DNA from: DATILL01 sp035476575
GTDB lineage: Bacteria; Actinomycetota; Actinomycetes; Mycobacteriales; JACQDL01
Assembly: GCA_035476575.1 (NCBI GenBank)
Contig: DATILL010000150.1
Span: 7,420-71,419, forward strand
Length of the DNA: 64,000 nucleotides
Direction: 5' to 3'
The notes under the pieces are model-generated. The model ran no database searches. It was not told the origin of the DNA and saw only the letters and a program-made list of their open reading frames with translations. A program made the position numbers and the translations under genes. Below, one piece after another: positions 46,642 through 55,565 of the stretch. How positions within the stretch are numbered: the first letter of the stretch is position 1; each line of letters begins with the position of its first letter.

Positions 46642-47240
46642 GGGCCGCCGTACTGCTGCTGACGGGGGCGCCTGGGCACCCGGCCTGTCCGCCGGGCGTG
46701 GACCAGGTCCGGTTCGGCCGCGCGCTGGCTGAGGACGTCGTCGACCTGCTGGCCACACTGTCCGATGTGGATACCCTGATCGCGGCGACGCCGTCCCGGC
46801 TGGACGACGTGGCAGCCATCCGCTGGCCGGGCACGGTGGTGCTGCGGCTGTCCGAGGTGGATGGTGTGGTGTCGCTGCTCGGCCGGATCGCGGGCTACGA
46901 CGAGGCCGCGGTCTTCGCGCCGGACGTACCGGACCTGCCCGCGCTGCTAGCGGCCAAGCCGTTCAGCGGACTGTCGACAGCGGAGGTCGCGGTGCTGCCG
47001 GCCAGCACCGGCGGTCTGGTGGCGCTGGCCAGCCGGCTGCCGGTGCCGGGCTGGCTGCCGTCCACCGTGGACCTCGACGACCCGGCCGCGCTGGATCGGT
47101 TACGGGCTGCCGCCCCCAGGCCGGACGACGTGGTGGTCGCGCCGGCCTGGCCCCGGCTGCGCACCCCGACCGACCTGGTCCGGCTGGATCCGGCGCTGGA
47201 GGGCTGGGAGGCCACCCGCGCCCTGGTGTCCGACAGCTAG
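46638..47240 (+). CDS. Uncharacterised protein, GT-A/DUF2064-like fold suspected
   Basis: A 200-residue protein coupled to the YgjP-like gene (GTGA overlap). The pattern FAPDVPDLPALL, AEVAVLPASTGGLVALASRL and a terminal LRTPTDLVRLDPALEGWEAT resembles DUF2064/CofC-type nucleotidyl or glycosyl transferases, but the early nucleotide-binding motifs are weak. The function is unknown. The 3' end abuts repeat array C. Confidence 0.75.
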   Translation: MRAAVLLLTGAPGHPACPPGVDQVRFGRALAEDVVDLLATLSDVDTLIAATPSRLDDVAAIRWPGTVVLRLSEVDGVVSLLGRIAGYDEAAVFAPDVPDLPALLAAKPFSGLSTAEVAVLPASTGGLVALASRLPVPGWLPSTVDLDDPAALDRLRAAAPRPDDVVVAPAWPRLRTPTDLVRLDPALEGWEATRALVSDS

Positions 47241-47248
47241 CCCCCAGT

Positions 47249-47374
47249 GGTCACCACTACGCCGTGTGGTGACCACTGGGGGTCTCCGGACACCGTGTGG
47301 TCACCTCTGCGCCGTGTGGTGACCTCTTGGGGTCTGGCGGCAACGAGAGGTCACCACAACGCCGAGAGGTGACC
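47249..47374. repeat. 50-bp-period heptamer array C
   Basis: Heptamers at 47249, 47268, 47299, 47318, 47349 and 47368: three 50-bp units. The first two have the CGCCGTGTG orientation, the third ACAACGCCG. Units two and three are therefore inverted and could fold into a stem of about 35 bp with few mismatches. The array lies between convergent genes ending at 47240 and 47397. Confidence 0.92.
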
Positions 47375-47396
47375 ACACGGGGAGTGGATAGGGCGG

Positions 47397-48617
47397 TCAG
47401 GGCTCCAGCAGGGGGAAGTCACCGGGCCCGGCCTCGGTCCGCTCGGCGAAGCCGTCCGGGTCGTCCAGGTCGTCGGCGGCGGGCAGCAGGTCCGGGTGCG
47501 CCCATACGGCGTCCCGGCCATCGACGCCACGGCGGTCGGCCAGCACCTGCCACAGCCGGGCCGCGTCGCGCAGCCGGCGCGGCCGCAGCTCCAGCCCGAC
47601 CAGGGTGGCGAAGGTCTGCTCGGCCGGGCCGCCGCTGGCCCGGCGGCGGCGCAGCGTCTCGCGCAGCGCGTCCGCGCCGGGCAGCCGGGCCTCGGCGGCC
47701 TGCGCCACCACCGCGTCCACCCAGCCCTCGACCAGCGCCAGCAGCGTCTCCAGCCGGGCCAGCGCGGCCTGCTGCTCCGGCGTGGCCTGCGGCTCGAACA
47801 GCCCGCCCTGCAGCGCGTTCTGCAGGCTCTCCGGGTTGGTGGGGTCCAGCTCGGCCATGACCTGCTCGATGGCCGAGGTGTCCACGCTGATGCCACGGGC
47901 GTAGGCGTCCACCGTGTCCAGCAGCCGCTGCCGCAGCCACGGCACATGCCCGAACAGCCGCTGGTGGGCCGCCTCGCGCAGCGCCAGGTAGAGCCGCACC
48001 TCCTCGGCCGGCAGCTCCAGCCCGCCGCCGAACACGGCGATGTTCTCCGGGACCAGCGCGGCCACCCCGGCTGGGCCGAGCGGCAGGCCGATGTCGGTGC
48101 CGGACAGCACCTCGGTCGCCAGCTCGGCCAGGGCCTGGCCGACCTGGGCGCCGAACATCAGCCCGCCGACCGAGTTGAGCATGCCGATGAGCTGCCCGGC
48201 CTGCGCCTTGGCCTCCTCCGGCAGCGCCGTGCCCATCGCGCCGACCACCCGGGCGGCCACAGGGTCGCACAACGCCGGCCACACAGCGAGGGTCTTGTCG
48301 ACCCATTCCACCCGGGTCCACGCCTCGGTCGCGGTCACCCCGGACGGCAGCGTGGTCGCTTCGTTCAGCCAGAGGTCGGCGAGCGCGACTGCCTCGATCG
48401 CCTGCTGCCGGTCCGCCGCGTCGGTCGGCCGGTGCTGGCTGGCCAGGTGCGAGGTGGCTAACTGCCGCGCCAGGTCCCAGTTGACCGGGCCGCCCTGCCA
48501 GGACATCAGCTTCTGTAGCTCGGCGAAGAGCGGGAACATGCCGAGCGGGTTGTCCCCGCCGCCGCGTTCCTCAGGGTTTCGGTCGGGTGAGCCGAACCCG
48601 AACGGTACGTCGCTCAT
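47397..48617 (-). CDS. DUF2342 family zinc-dependent metalloprotease-like protein
   Basis: A 406-residue protein of the actinobacterial DUF2342/F420-associated hydrolase family (mycobacterial Rv3195 position). Seen: GMFPLFAELQKLMSWQGGPV, the helix LREAAHQRLFGHVPWLRQRL whose EAAHxRLF matches the family metal motif, and LALVEGWVDAVVAQAAEARL. It has no signal peptide. The biochemical role is not established. Confidence 0.9.
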   Translation of the reverse strand: MSDVPFGFGSPDRNPEERGGGDNPLGMFPLFAELQKLMSWQGGPVNWDLARQLATSHLASQHRPTDAADRQQAIEAVALADLWLNEATTLPSGVTATEAWTRVEWVDKTLAVWPALCDPVAARVVGAMGTALPEEAKAQAGQLIGMLNSVGGLMFGAQVGQALAELATEVLSGTDIGLPLGPAGVAALVPENIAVFGGGLELPAEEVRLYLALREAAHQRLFGHVPWLRQRLLDTVDAYARGISVDTSAIEQVMAELDPTNPESLQNALQGGLFEPQATPEQQAALARLETLLALVEGWVDAVVAQAAEARLPGADALRETLRRRRASGGPAEQTFATLVGLELRPRRLRDAARLWQVLADRRGVDGRDAVWAHPDLLPAADDLDDPDGFAERTEAGPGDFPLLEP

Positions 48618-48679
48618 GTCAGCCGCCCGTGCGATGTCATGCTGTCCACGGTAGTCCTGACGAGTAAAGGGGGCCGGCC

Positions 48680-49777
48680 GTGCCCGGGTCCGACCACCAG
48701 CCGGTGCGCCATGGACGAACTGCCGCCCGCCTCCGCTCTCCGGCCGTCGCGGTCACCGGCGCGGGCTGCCCGCTCGGCGCGGCGGTGCTGCGACACCTCA
48801 GCCGGGCCGGCTGGATCCGGACCGTCGTCGGGGTCGACACGACGGTGGCCGCGCCGGCGACCGGCGAGGTCGCCTGGCACGGCCTGGACCCGGCCGACCC
48901 TCGGCTGGCCCAGGCGCTGTGCGGTGTGGCCGCCGTCGTCCACTGCGCGACCGACCTGCGCCCGGACGCCAACCGCGCGGCCCAGCGGCAGCGGAACCTG
49001 CGGCGCGCCCAGACCGTGCTGGCCGCGGCGTTCGCGGCCGGCGTCCGGCACGTCGTGCTGGTCAGCAGCGCGATGGTCTACGGCGCCCGGCCCGACAACC
49101 CGGTGCCGCTGCCCGACGACGCCCCGCTGCGGGCCGTGCCCGAGGCGAGCGTGCTCGGCGACCTGCTGGAGATCGAGCGGGCCGCGGCGGCCAACGGGGC
49201 GGCCCACCCGACGATGGCGGTGACGATGCTGCGACCGGCCATCGTCCTCGGGGCAGGAGCCAGCTCGGCGCTGGCCGCGCTGTTCGAGGCACCCCGGCTG
49301 CTGCACCTGCGGGGCACCCGGCCGCGCTGGCAGTTCTGCCACGTCGACGACCTGGCCAGCGCGGCGGAGGTCGTCGTGCTCGACCGGATCACCGGCCCGG
49401 TGAACGTCGGCTGCGACGGCTTCCTGGAGCACGCCGAGGTGGAGCAGGTCAGGGGACGCCGGTCGCTCGACCTGCCCGAGCGGGTGGCCGTCGGGACCGC
49501 CGAGCGGCTGCACCGGCTGGGCATCACCTCCGCCCCGCCGACCGAGCTGGCCTACCTCGCCCACCCGTGGGTGGTGGACAGCAGCCGGCTCCGGGCGGCC
49601 GGGTGGCAGCCCCGGTACACCAACGCCGAGGCGCTACGGGCGCACTTATCGGCCCGGCCGGCGCGCGCCGAGAATGCGGTGCACGGCGCCACTGCCGCGG
49701 CCGGTGCCACGGTGGCGCTGGTCGGCACTGCGGCGCTGGTCCGGCGGGCCCGCCGCAACCGCCGCGCCAGCTCGTGA
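48680..49777 (+). CDS. NAD-dependent epimerase/dehydratase-like SDR
   Basis: A 365-residue extended short-chain dehydrogenase. The Rossmann loop is AVTGAGCPLGAAVLRHLSRA; VVHCATDLRP and VLVSSAMVYGARPDNP follow. The catalytic YxxxK expected about 25 residues after SSAMVYG is missing (ASVLGDLLEIERAAA), so it may bind nucleotide without redox catalysis. The C-terminus ends in a hydrophobic helix (ATAAAGATVALVGTAALVRR), suggesting membrane attachment. Divergent from DUF2342. Confidence 0.85.
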   Translation: MPGSDHQPVRHGRTAARLRSPAVAVTGAGCPLGAAVLRHLSRAGWIRTVVGVDTTVAAPATGEVAWHGLDPADPRLAQALCGVAAVVHCATDLRPDANRAAQRQRNLRRAQTVLAAAFAAGVRHVVLVSSAMVYGARPDNPVPLPDDAPLRAVPEASVLGDLLEIERAAAANGAAHPTMAVTMLRPAIVLGAGASSALAALFEAPRLLHLRGTRPRWQFCHVDDLASAAEVVVLDRITGPVNVGCDGFLEHAEVEQVRGRRSLDLPERVAVGTAERLHRLGITSAPPTELAYLAHPWVVDSSRLRAAGWQPRYTNAEALRAHLSARPARAENAVHGATAAAGATVALVGTAALVRRARRNRRASS

Positions 49778-49838
49778 GGGCGACGGTCCCGCGGGCCCGA
49801 GAGGACGCCGCGACGTAGGGACGGCGTACCGTGGGAGG

Positions 49839-50081
49839 ATGTCGCCGCTGATCTGGGTAGCGATGCCCGTTGCCGTCACCGTGGTGGCGACCCTGTGGGC
49901 GCTGTGGGTCGCCCGCGACCCGGGCCGGACCGATGCCCACAGCTCGGTGCAGGCGCATCACCGGTTCGTCGAGGCGCTGTCGAGGAACGTCCGGCCGCTG
50001 GCCGCGCGGCCAACGCCGGCCGTGGCTAAGGACGAACGTACGGACGAGCCATCCGGCCGGGAGCAGCTACGCCGGGAGTAG
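49839..50081 (+). CDS. Small single-pass membrane protein
   Basis: An 80-residue protein: one N-terminal helix (WVAMPVAVTVVATLWALWVA) and a charged, probably cytoplasmic tail (HHRFVEALSRNVRPLAARPT). It lies 14 bp before the PDZ-Lon gene on the same strand. The start is uncertain: GGGAGG touches the ATG at 49839 without spacing, and a second ATG lies at 49863. No known family. Confidence 0.6.
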   Translation: MSPLIWVAMPVAVTVVATLWALWVARDPGRTDAHSSVQAHHRFVEALSRNVRPLAARPTPAVAKDERTDEPSGREQLRRE

Positions 50082-50095
50082 CTACCCTGTCCGGC

Positions 50096-51121
50096 ATGAG
50101 CCGGCGCGTCATGACCATGTCTGTCGGCGTGGCGCTGCTGGTGGTGCTCGGGCTGTTCGGCGCCCGGCTGCCCGTGCCGTACGCCGCGCTCGGCCCCGGG
50201 CCGACGTTGGACACCCTCGGCAGCGTGGGCAACCGGCAGGTCATCGCCATCGTCGGCCGTACGCCGAACACGACCACCGGCCACCTCAACCTGACCACCG
50301 TGTCGGTACAGGACCGCCTCGACGTGTTCAGCGTGCTGCGTGGCTGGGTCGACGGTGGGGTCTCGGTCGTCCCGCGCGAGGAGCTCTACCCGCCGGACCA
50401 GACCCAGGAGCAGGTCGACAAGGAGAACACCGCCGAGTTCGCCCGGTCGCAGAGCGATGCCGTGCTGGCCGCGCTGCGCGAGCTGCACTATCCGGAGAAG
50501 ATCGTCATCCAAGGCGTGCCAGACGGCTCGGCGTCCACGGGCAAGCTGCGGTCGCGCGACCTGCTGACCAGCGTTGACGGCACGCCGGTGACCGATCTGG
50601 CCACGCTGGAGAAGGTGCTGACCCGGCTCGCGCCGGGCACCACGGTGACCGTCGGGTACCGGCGCCAGCACGCCGCCGGCACGGCCCGGGTGACGCTGGC
50701 GAAGGCCAAGGACCGGCCCGGCGGCGCCCTCGGCGTGCTGGTCTCGATGGAGCCGGTGGCCGAGGACTTCACGGTCAACATCCAGGTGGGGGAGGACATC
50801 GGCGGGCCGTCCGCCGGGCTGATGTTCGCGCTCGGCATCCTGGAGAAGATCGGGCCAACGGAGCTGACTGGTGGCCGGTTCATCGCCGGCACCGGCACCA
50901 TCGACCCCGTCGGCAAGATCGGCCCGATCGGCGGCATCCCGCTGAAGATGCTCGGTGCGCGGCAGAAGGGCGCGACGGTCTTCCTCGTGCCGGCGGCCAA
51001 CTGCGACGAGGCTCGCCGGGCCATCCCGGCCGGGCTGCGGCTGGTCAAGGTGGACAGCCTGCACACGGCGGTCACCGCGCTGGGGACGCTGCGGCAGGGC
51101 GGCGTGCCGGCCGGCTGCTGA
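50096..51121 (+). CDS. PDZ-domain Lon-like serine protease
   Basis: A 341-residue membrane-anchored protease. It has one N-terminal helix (VGVALLVVLGLFGARLPVPY), a PDZ domain (LRSRDLLTSVDGTPVTDLAT) and a Lon (S16) proteolytic domain with catalytic Ser in GEDIGGPSAGLMFALG and Lys in PIGGIPLKMLGARQKGA. Equivalent to mycobacterial Rv3194c and Bacillus YlbL, which degrades regulators of cell division after DNA damage; the same role here is inference. Confidence 0.93.
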   Translation: MSRRVMTMSVGVALLVVLGLFGARLPVPYAALGPGPTLDTLGSVGNRQVIAIVGRTPNTTTGHLNLTTVSVQDRLDVFSVLRGWVDGGVSVVPREELYPPDQTQEQVDKENTAEFARSQSDAVLAALRELHYPEKIVIQGVPDGSASTGKLRSRDLLTSVDGTPVTDLATLEKVLTRLAPGTTVTVGYRRQHAAGTARVTLAKAKDRPGGALGVLVSMEPVAEDFTVNIQVGEDIGGPSAGLMFALGILEKIGPTELTGGRFIAGTGTIDPVGKIGPIGGIPLKMLGARQKGATVFLVPAANCDEARRAIPAGLRLVKVDSLHTAVTALGTLRQGGVPAGC

Positions 51122-51144
51122 GACCCGGGCTGCCCGGCCCGGCC

Positions 51145-51224
51145 GGATCGTTCGGCAGTCAGCCTGGATCGTTTGGGCCCGGATCGCTTGGGGCCGGATC
51201 GCTCGGTCAGCTCGGATCGTTCGG
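51145..51224. repeat. Five short repeats GGATCGYTYGG between convergent genes
   Basis: GGATCGYTYGG (Y = pyrimidine) begins at 51145, 51166, 51181, 51196 and 51214, spacing 15-21 bp. The last lies inside the 3' end of the PPA1309-like gene and encodes its final PPNDPS. Confidence 0.8.
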
Positions 51225-51806
51225 CGGGTCAGCCAGCGTGGCGAGCAGCGCCTCGGACAGGTTCGGGGCGAGGTCCTCACCCACCAGCAGCTCGTCCTCG
51301 ACGCCGGCCGTCCCGGCGGGTTCCGGCCGTACGTCGTCCGACCCGGTCGGCCGGCGGCGGAAGCGCACCACAGTGGCCCGGGAACCGTCCCGCAGCACGG
51401 CCACCGCCACCCGCGCCTCCCGCCGGTGCGGGTGCTCGGCGGCGTAGCGGAGCGGGTCCGGCTGGCCGGGCAGCTCGGCCTCGGCGTCCGGCGGGAGCAG
51501 CACGACCTCGTGCACCAGGCAGCAGCCGCGCACCTCGGCCGACCACATGATCTGGGCCAGGGCGTCGTCCAGCGGGCCGTCCGGCAGCGGCTCCTGCTCG
51601 ATCGGGGTGAGCGAGCTGGGTGACACCTCGTCGACGGGCAGCCCGAGGCTGCGGGCGAGGTCCGGCTCGGCCGCCACCAGCTCGGCGGTGGCCACCAGCG
51701 CGAAGAGCTGCGGCGGCTGGTCCCACCCGTGGGCGCCCACATGCCGCTCCACCTCCACCAGCGCGTCGGCCAGCGACGGGGGCGGGTTCGGGTGCCGGGT
51801 CGCCAT
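51207..51806 (-). CDS. PPA1309 family protein
   Basis: A 199-residue conserved actinobacterial protein (VERHVGAHGWDQPPQLFALV, IMWSAEVRGCCLVHEVVLLP, HPHRREARVAVAVLRDGSRA). The function is unknown. The start is ATG 51806; an in-frame ATG lies nine bases earlier. It is divergent from the UPF0182 gene and convergent with PDZ-Lon, the usual arrangement for this family. Confidence 0.9.
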   Translation of the reverse strand: MATRHPNPPPSLADALVEVERHVGAHGWDQPPQLFALVATAELVAAEPDLARSLGLPVDEVSPSSLTPIEQEPLPDGPLDDALAQIMWSAEVRGCCLVHEVVLLPPDAEAELPGQPDPLRYAAEHPHRREARVAVAVLRDGSRATVVRFRRRPTGSDDVRPEPAGTAGVEDELLVGEDLAPNLSEALLATLADPPNDPS

Positions 51807-51964
51807 GAGCCACATGGTGGCACGGAGCGCACGATGGCACGGAAGGCGACCACGGCCGGGTGCGGGAACCGGCCGGGTGCGGGAACCCGCCGCGAGCTGT
51901 GTAAGTTTCCACATCATCCGATGGACTCGCGTCCGCTCGACTCCCGTGCCAGGAGTGTTGTCCA

Positions 51965-54862
51965 GTGGCCATGCGGCCGCCGTTGCCGGTGCCGGCGATC
52001 TCCCGCCGGGCCCGGGTCATGCTCACCGTCATCGCGATCCTCGTGGTCGCGCTCTCCGTGCTTGGCTCGTTGGTGTCGCTGTACATCGACTGGCTGTGGT
52101 TCGGCGAGGTGAAGTTCCGCGAAGTCTTCGGCACCGTGCTGTGGACGCGGATCTTCCTGTTCTTCGGCTTCGGGGTCCTGCTGGCGGCGGTGGTCGGGGC
52201 GAACCTGGTGGTCGCCTACCGGCTCCGCCCGCCGTTCCGGCCGATGTCGCTGGAGCAGCAGAACCTGGAGCGATACCGGACCGCGATCGAGCCGCGCCGG
52301 GTGCTGGTGCTGGTGATCGTCAGCGGGATCGTCGGGCTGTTCGCCGGGCTGGCCGCCCAGGGCCGGTGGGAGACCTGGCTGCTGTGGCGCAACGGCACGC
52401 CGTTCGGCATCCTGGACCCGCAGTTCGGCCGCGACATCTCCTACTTCGCGTTCACCTACCCGTTCCAGCGGTTCATCCTCGGCTTCTTGTTCGCCGCGGT
52501 GGTGTTCTCGCTGATCGGCGCGGTGGTGGTGCACTACCTGTTCGGTGGGCTGCGGCTGCAGACACCGGGGGAGAAGGTCACCCCGGCGGCCCGGGTGCAC
52601 CTGTCGGTGCTGCTCGGCGGCTTTGTGCTGCTCAAGGCGGTCGCGTACTACCTGGACCGGTACGGCCTGGTGTTCTCCGACCGCGGCGCCATCACCGGGG
52701 CGTCGTACACCGACGTCAACGCGGTGCTGCCGGCCAAGTCGATCCTCATGATCATCGCGCTGATCTGCGCGGTGGCGTTCTTCGCCAACGTGGCGTTCCG
52801 CAACTTCCAGCTTCCCGCGATCGCGCTGGTGCTGCTGGTGCTCTCCAGCGTCATCATCGGCGGCGCGTACCCGGCGCTGATCCAGAACTTCCGGGTGAAG
52901 CCGAACGCGGACCAGAAGGAGAAGCTCTACATCGCCCGGAACATCGAGGCGACCCGGCAGGCCTACTCGCTGAACAACGTCGACTACACCGGCTACTCGG
53001 CCTCGCCGACAGTTGACGACACCGCCCGGCAGAAGATTCGCAACGACACGTCCACAATTTCCAACGCACGGCTGATGGACCCGAACGTGCTCTCTCCGAC
53101 GTTCGACCAGAACCAGAAGGTCCTGAACGTCTACAACTTCGCCGACAAGCTCGACATCGACCGCTACACGATCAGCAACCAGTTGAAGGAGTACGTGGTC
53201 GGGGTACGTGAGATGGATCCGCAGCAGCTCACCGGCAACCAGACAAACTGGATCAACGAGCATCTGGTCTACACGCATGGCAACGGTTTCGTCGCGGCCC
53301 CGACGAACACGGCGCTCAACGGTCAACCGGCCTACGTCGACCCGAAGATATTCAACATCAGCCAGCCCCGGGTCTACTACGGCGAGCTGCTCGGCGACAC
53401 GTACTCGATCGTCGGAAAGGCCGGCGACCAGACCGACCGCGAGTTCGACGCGCTGAAGGAGAACGAGGACGTCAAGTTCACCTACGACGGCTCGGGCGGG
53501 GTCAACGTCGGGAACATCTTCAACCGGGTCATCTTCGCCTGGCATTACCGAGCCCAGCAGATCCTGTTCTCCGGCGCGATCACCGGCGGCTCGAAGATTA
53601 TGTACGTGCGAGACCCGCGGGACCGGGTGGAGAAGGCCGCGCCGTTCCTGACCGCGGACGGCGACCCGTATCCCGCGGTGATCGCGGGCAAGATCAAGTG
53701 GGTGGTGGACTGCTACACCACGCTGGACGGCTTCCCGTACTCCGAGCACACCCAGCTCGGCGACGTCACCCAGGACTCCCTGACCGGCACCGGAACCCGG
53801 GCGCAGGCCAACACCCAGGTCAACTACATCCGCAACTCGGTCAAGGCCGTCGTCGACGCCTATGACGGGTCGGTGTCGCTCTACCAGTTCGGCGCCATGG
53901 ACCCGGTGCTGGAGTCGTGGAAGAAGGCGTTCCCCGGAATTGTCAAGCCGGAGAGCGAGATCAGCCCGGAGCTGCGTGCGCACCTGCGTTATCCCGAGGA
54001 CCTGTTCAAGGTGCAGCGCGACCTGATCACGAAGTACCATCTGGACGACCCGGTGCAGTTCTTCAACTCCCAGGGCTTCTGGGACGTGCCGACCGACCCC
54101 ACCAGGGACAGCCAGCAGGCGCAGCCGCCGTACTATCTGCTCGCCCAGACGCCGGGGCAGGAGCAGACGACGTTCCAGCTGACCAGCGCGCTTAACCAGT
54201 TCCGCCGGCAGAACATGGCGGCGTACATGACGGTGTCGTCCGACCCGCAGGACTACGGCAAGTTCCGGGTGCTCCGGCTGCCCAGCGAGACATCGATTCT
54301 CGGCCCGAACCAGATGTTCTCCAACTTCAACTCGACCGAGCAGATCAAGACCGAGATCTCGCTCCTCAACCAGAATGGGTCAAAGGTTGTCTACGGCAAC
54401 CTGCTCACGCTGCCGGTCGGTGGCGGGCTGATGTACGTCATGCCGGTGTACGTGCAGGGCAGTGGTTCGACCTATCCCCTGCTGCGCAAGGTGATTGTCG
54501 CCTTCGGCGACCGGATCGGCTACGAGTCCACGCTGGCGGACGCCTTGGACAAGGTCTTCGGGCCGGGCAGTGGTCAGGTGGTGCCGCCGCCGGTCGGGCC
54601 GCCGTCCAGCGGGACGCCGACGGCCCCGCCGACCCAGCCGGGCAGCGGCGGTGAGCTGGCCGCTGCGGTGGACGCGATCCAGGCCGCTCTGGCGCACCTG
54701 AGGTCGGCCACCCAGGCGGGCAACTTCGTCGAGATCGGCAAGGCGCAGCAGGAGCTGGCGAACGCGGCTGCCCGCTTCGAGGCGGCGCGGAGGGCGGCGT
54801 CGCTGCTGCCGCCGCCGTCGCCGTCGCCGAGCCCCGCACCCAGCCCGACGCCCACGCGCTGA
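51965..54862 (+). CDS. UPF0182 family membrane protein
   Basis: A 965-residue protein with seven N-terminal membrane helices (for example VMLTVIAILVVALSVLGSLV) and a very large extracellular domain (LYIARNIEATRQAYSLNNVD onwards). The C-terminal end is Pro/Ser-rich after a short coiled coil. Homologues are universal in actinobacteria (Rv3193c) and in other phyla, but the function is unknown. GTG 51965 has AGGAG about ten bases upstream; an in-frame ATG lies at 51971. The initiator tRNA follows 144 bp later. Confidence 0.94.
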   Translation: MAMRPPLPVPAISRRARVMLTVIAILVVALSVLGSLVSLYIDWLWFGEVKFREVFGTVLWTRIFLFFGFGVLLAAVVGANLVVAYRLRPPFRPMSLEQQNLERYRTAIEPRRVLVLVIVSGIVGLFAGLAAQGRWETWLLWRNGTPFGILDPQFGRDISYFAFTYPFQRFILGFLFAAVVFSLIGAVVVHYLFGGLRLQTPGEKVTPAARVHLSVLLGGFVLLKAVAYYLDRYGLVFSDRGAITGASYTDVNAVLPAKSILMIIALICAVAFFANVAFRNFQLPAIALVLLVLSSVIIGGAYPALIQNFRVKPNADQKEKLYIARNIEATRQAYSLNNVDYTGYSASPTVDDTARQKIRNDTSTISNARLMDPNVLSPTFDQNQKVLNVYNFADKLDIDRYTISNQLKEYVVGVREMDPQQLTGNQTNWINEHLVYTHGNGFVAAPTNTALNGQPAYVDPKIFNISQPRVYYGELLGDTYSIVGKAGDQTDREFDALKENEDVKFTYDGSGGVNVGNIFNRVIFAWHYRAQQILFSGAITGGSKIMYVRDPRDRVEKAAPFLTADGDPYPAVIAGKIKWVVDCYTTLDGFPYSEHTQLGDVTQDSLTGTGTRAQANTQVNYIRNSVKAVVDAYDGSVSLYQFGAMDPVLESWKKAFPGIVKPESEISPELRAHLRYPEDLFKVQRDLITKYHLDDPVQFFNSQGFWDVPTDPTRDSQQAQPPYYLLAQTPGQEQTTFQLTSALNQFRRQNMAAYMTVSSDPQDYGKFRVLRLPSETSILGPNQMFSNFNSTEQIKTEISLLNQNGSKVVYGNLLTLPVGGGLMYVMPVYVQGSGSTYPLLRKVIVAFGDRIGYESTLADALDKVFGPGSGQVVPPPVGPPSSGTPTAPPTQPGSGGELAAAVDAIQAALAHLRSATQAGNFVEIGKAQQELANAAARFEAARRAASLLPPPSPSPSPAPSPTPTR

Positions 54863-55006
54863 GGTAGACGACCCTCGAACCGACCACTTGTCGTGGGAAA
54901 GTTGGCGATTCTGTGCCCGGATTGTTCGGTATTATCCCTGACAAGTCGCCACAGCGGCCGCGAGTTTGGCGGCAGTCGCGGCGGACAGGTAGAGTTGGCT
55001 CACCGA

Positions 55007-55083
55007 CGCGGGGTGGAGCAGCTCGGTAGCTCGCTGGGCTCATAACCCAGAGGTCGGAGGTTCAAATCCTCCCCCCGCTACCA
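55007..55083 (+). tRNA. Initiator tRNA-fMet (anticodon CAT)
   Basis: A 77-base tRNA with encoded CCA. Anticodon loop CTCATAA is closed by three G-C pairs (GGG/CCC), the feature that directs initiators to the P site. The first base C does not pair with T at position 72, as required for formylation. D-loop GAGCAGCTCGGTAGCTC and T-arm GGTTCAAATCC are standard. Confidence 0.95.
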
Positions 55084-55087
55084 TGAC

Positions 55088-55120
55088 AAGACCCCCAAAC
55101 CAGACGGTTTGGGGGTCTTT
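55088..55120 (+). terminator. Intrinsic terminator of tRNA-fMet
   Basis: AAGACCCCCAAACC (55088-55101) pairs perfectly with GGTTTGGGGGTCTT (55106-55119), loop AGAC, followed by T and GTCG. It lies five bases after the tRNA. Confidence 0.9.
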
Positions 55121-55565
55121 GTCGTCTCGTTGCTAACGGACTTGCTAACGGGGACCGTCGTCCGGGGCCACGAACAGGCCGCCCATGGTGCGCGGCGTCG
55201 CGGTCCATGCCCTGCATGATCACCTCTGTATGCGCCGGCCGCCCGTTCTCCCCAGGTGAAGTCGAAGCCGGACTCGCGAAAGTCCCGACCGAAAAGGACC
55301 GCTCCTTCGCCTGCCGGGCCTGTTGCTCGCGTAGCACCGCGACCCGTGGCCGGGGTGAGCGCTGGTGCCCAGGCGGTGGCGTGGGCGAGGCGGGATGCGT
55401 CGGTGAGGTGAGGCAGGTGCGGATGGTGTCGGTGGCGAGCGCGGCGGCCAGGGCGCGGGCCCGCTGGCTGACCCGAGGGTTCGTAGGTCGCAGGTTGCGC
55501 CCGCCACCCTCGGCGCGTCGTCGTAACTGAATGGACAGAGAATGGGGGAGCGAAGGAGGGCCGAT
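55121..55565. other. Non-coding stretch after tRNA, possible integration scar
   Basis: No convincing gene in 445 bp. TTGCTAACGG is repeated at 55130-55139 and 55142-55151. The composition changes after the tRNA terminator, and the next genes (RpiB-like, broken toxin-antitoxin pair) are accessory in character. tRNA 3' ends are frequent integrase targets; I cannot identify an integrase remnant or flanking att duplicate here. Confidence 0.35.

Noticed and set aside
51914..54040. A 708-codon minus-strand open frame within the UPF0182 gene
   Set aside because: Antisense to a conserved membrane protein gene; composition is typical of shadows (Val/Arg/Asp/His-rich).
55121..55565. An integrase gene remnant on the minus strand after the tRNA
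   Set aside because: Frames there have no Arg/His/Tyr recombinase motifs; only a short duplicated TTGCTAACGG is visible, which is not enough.
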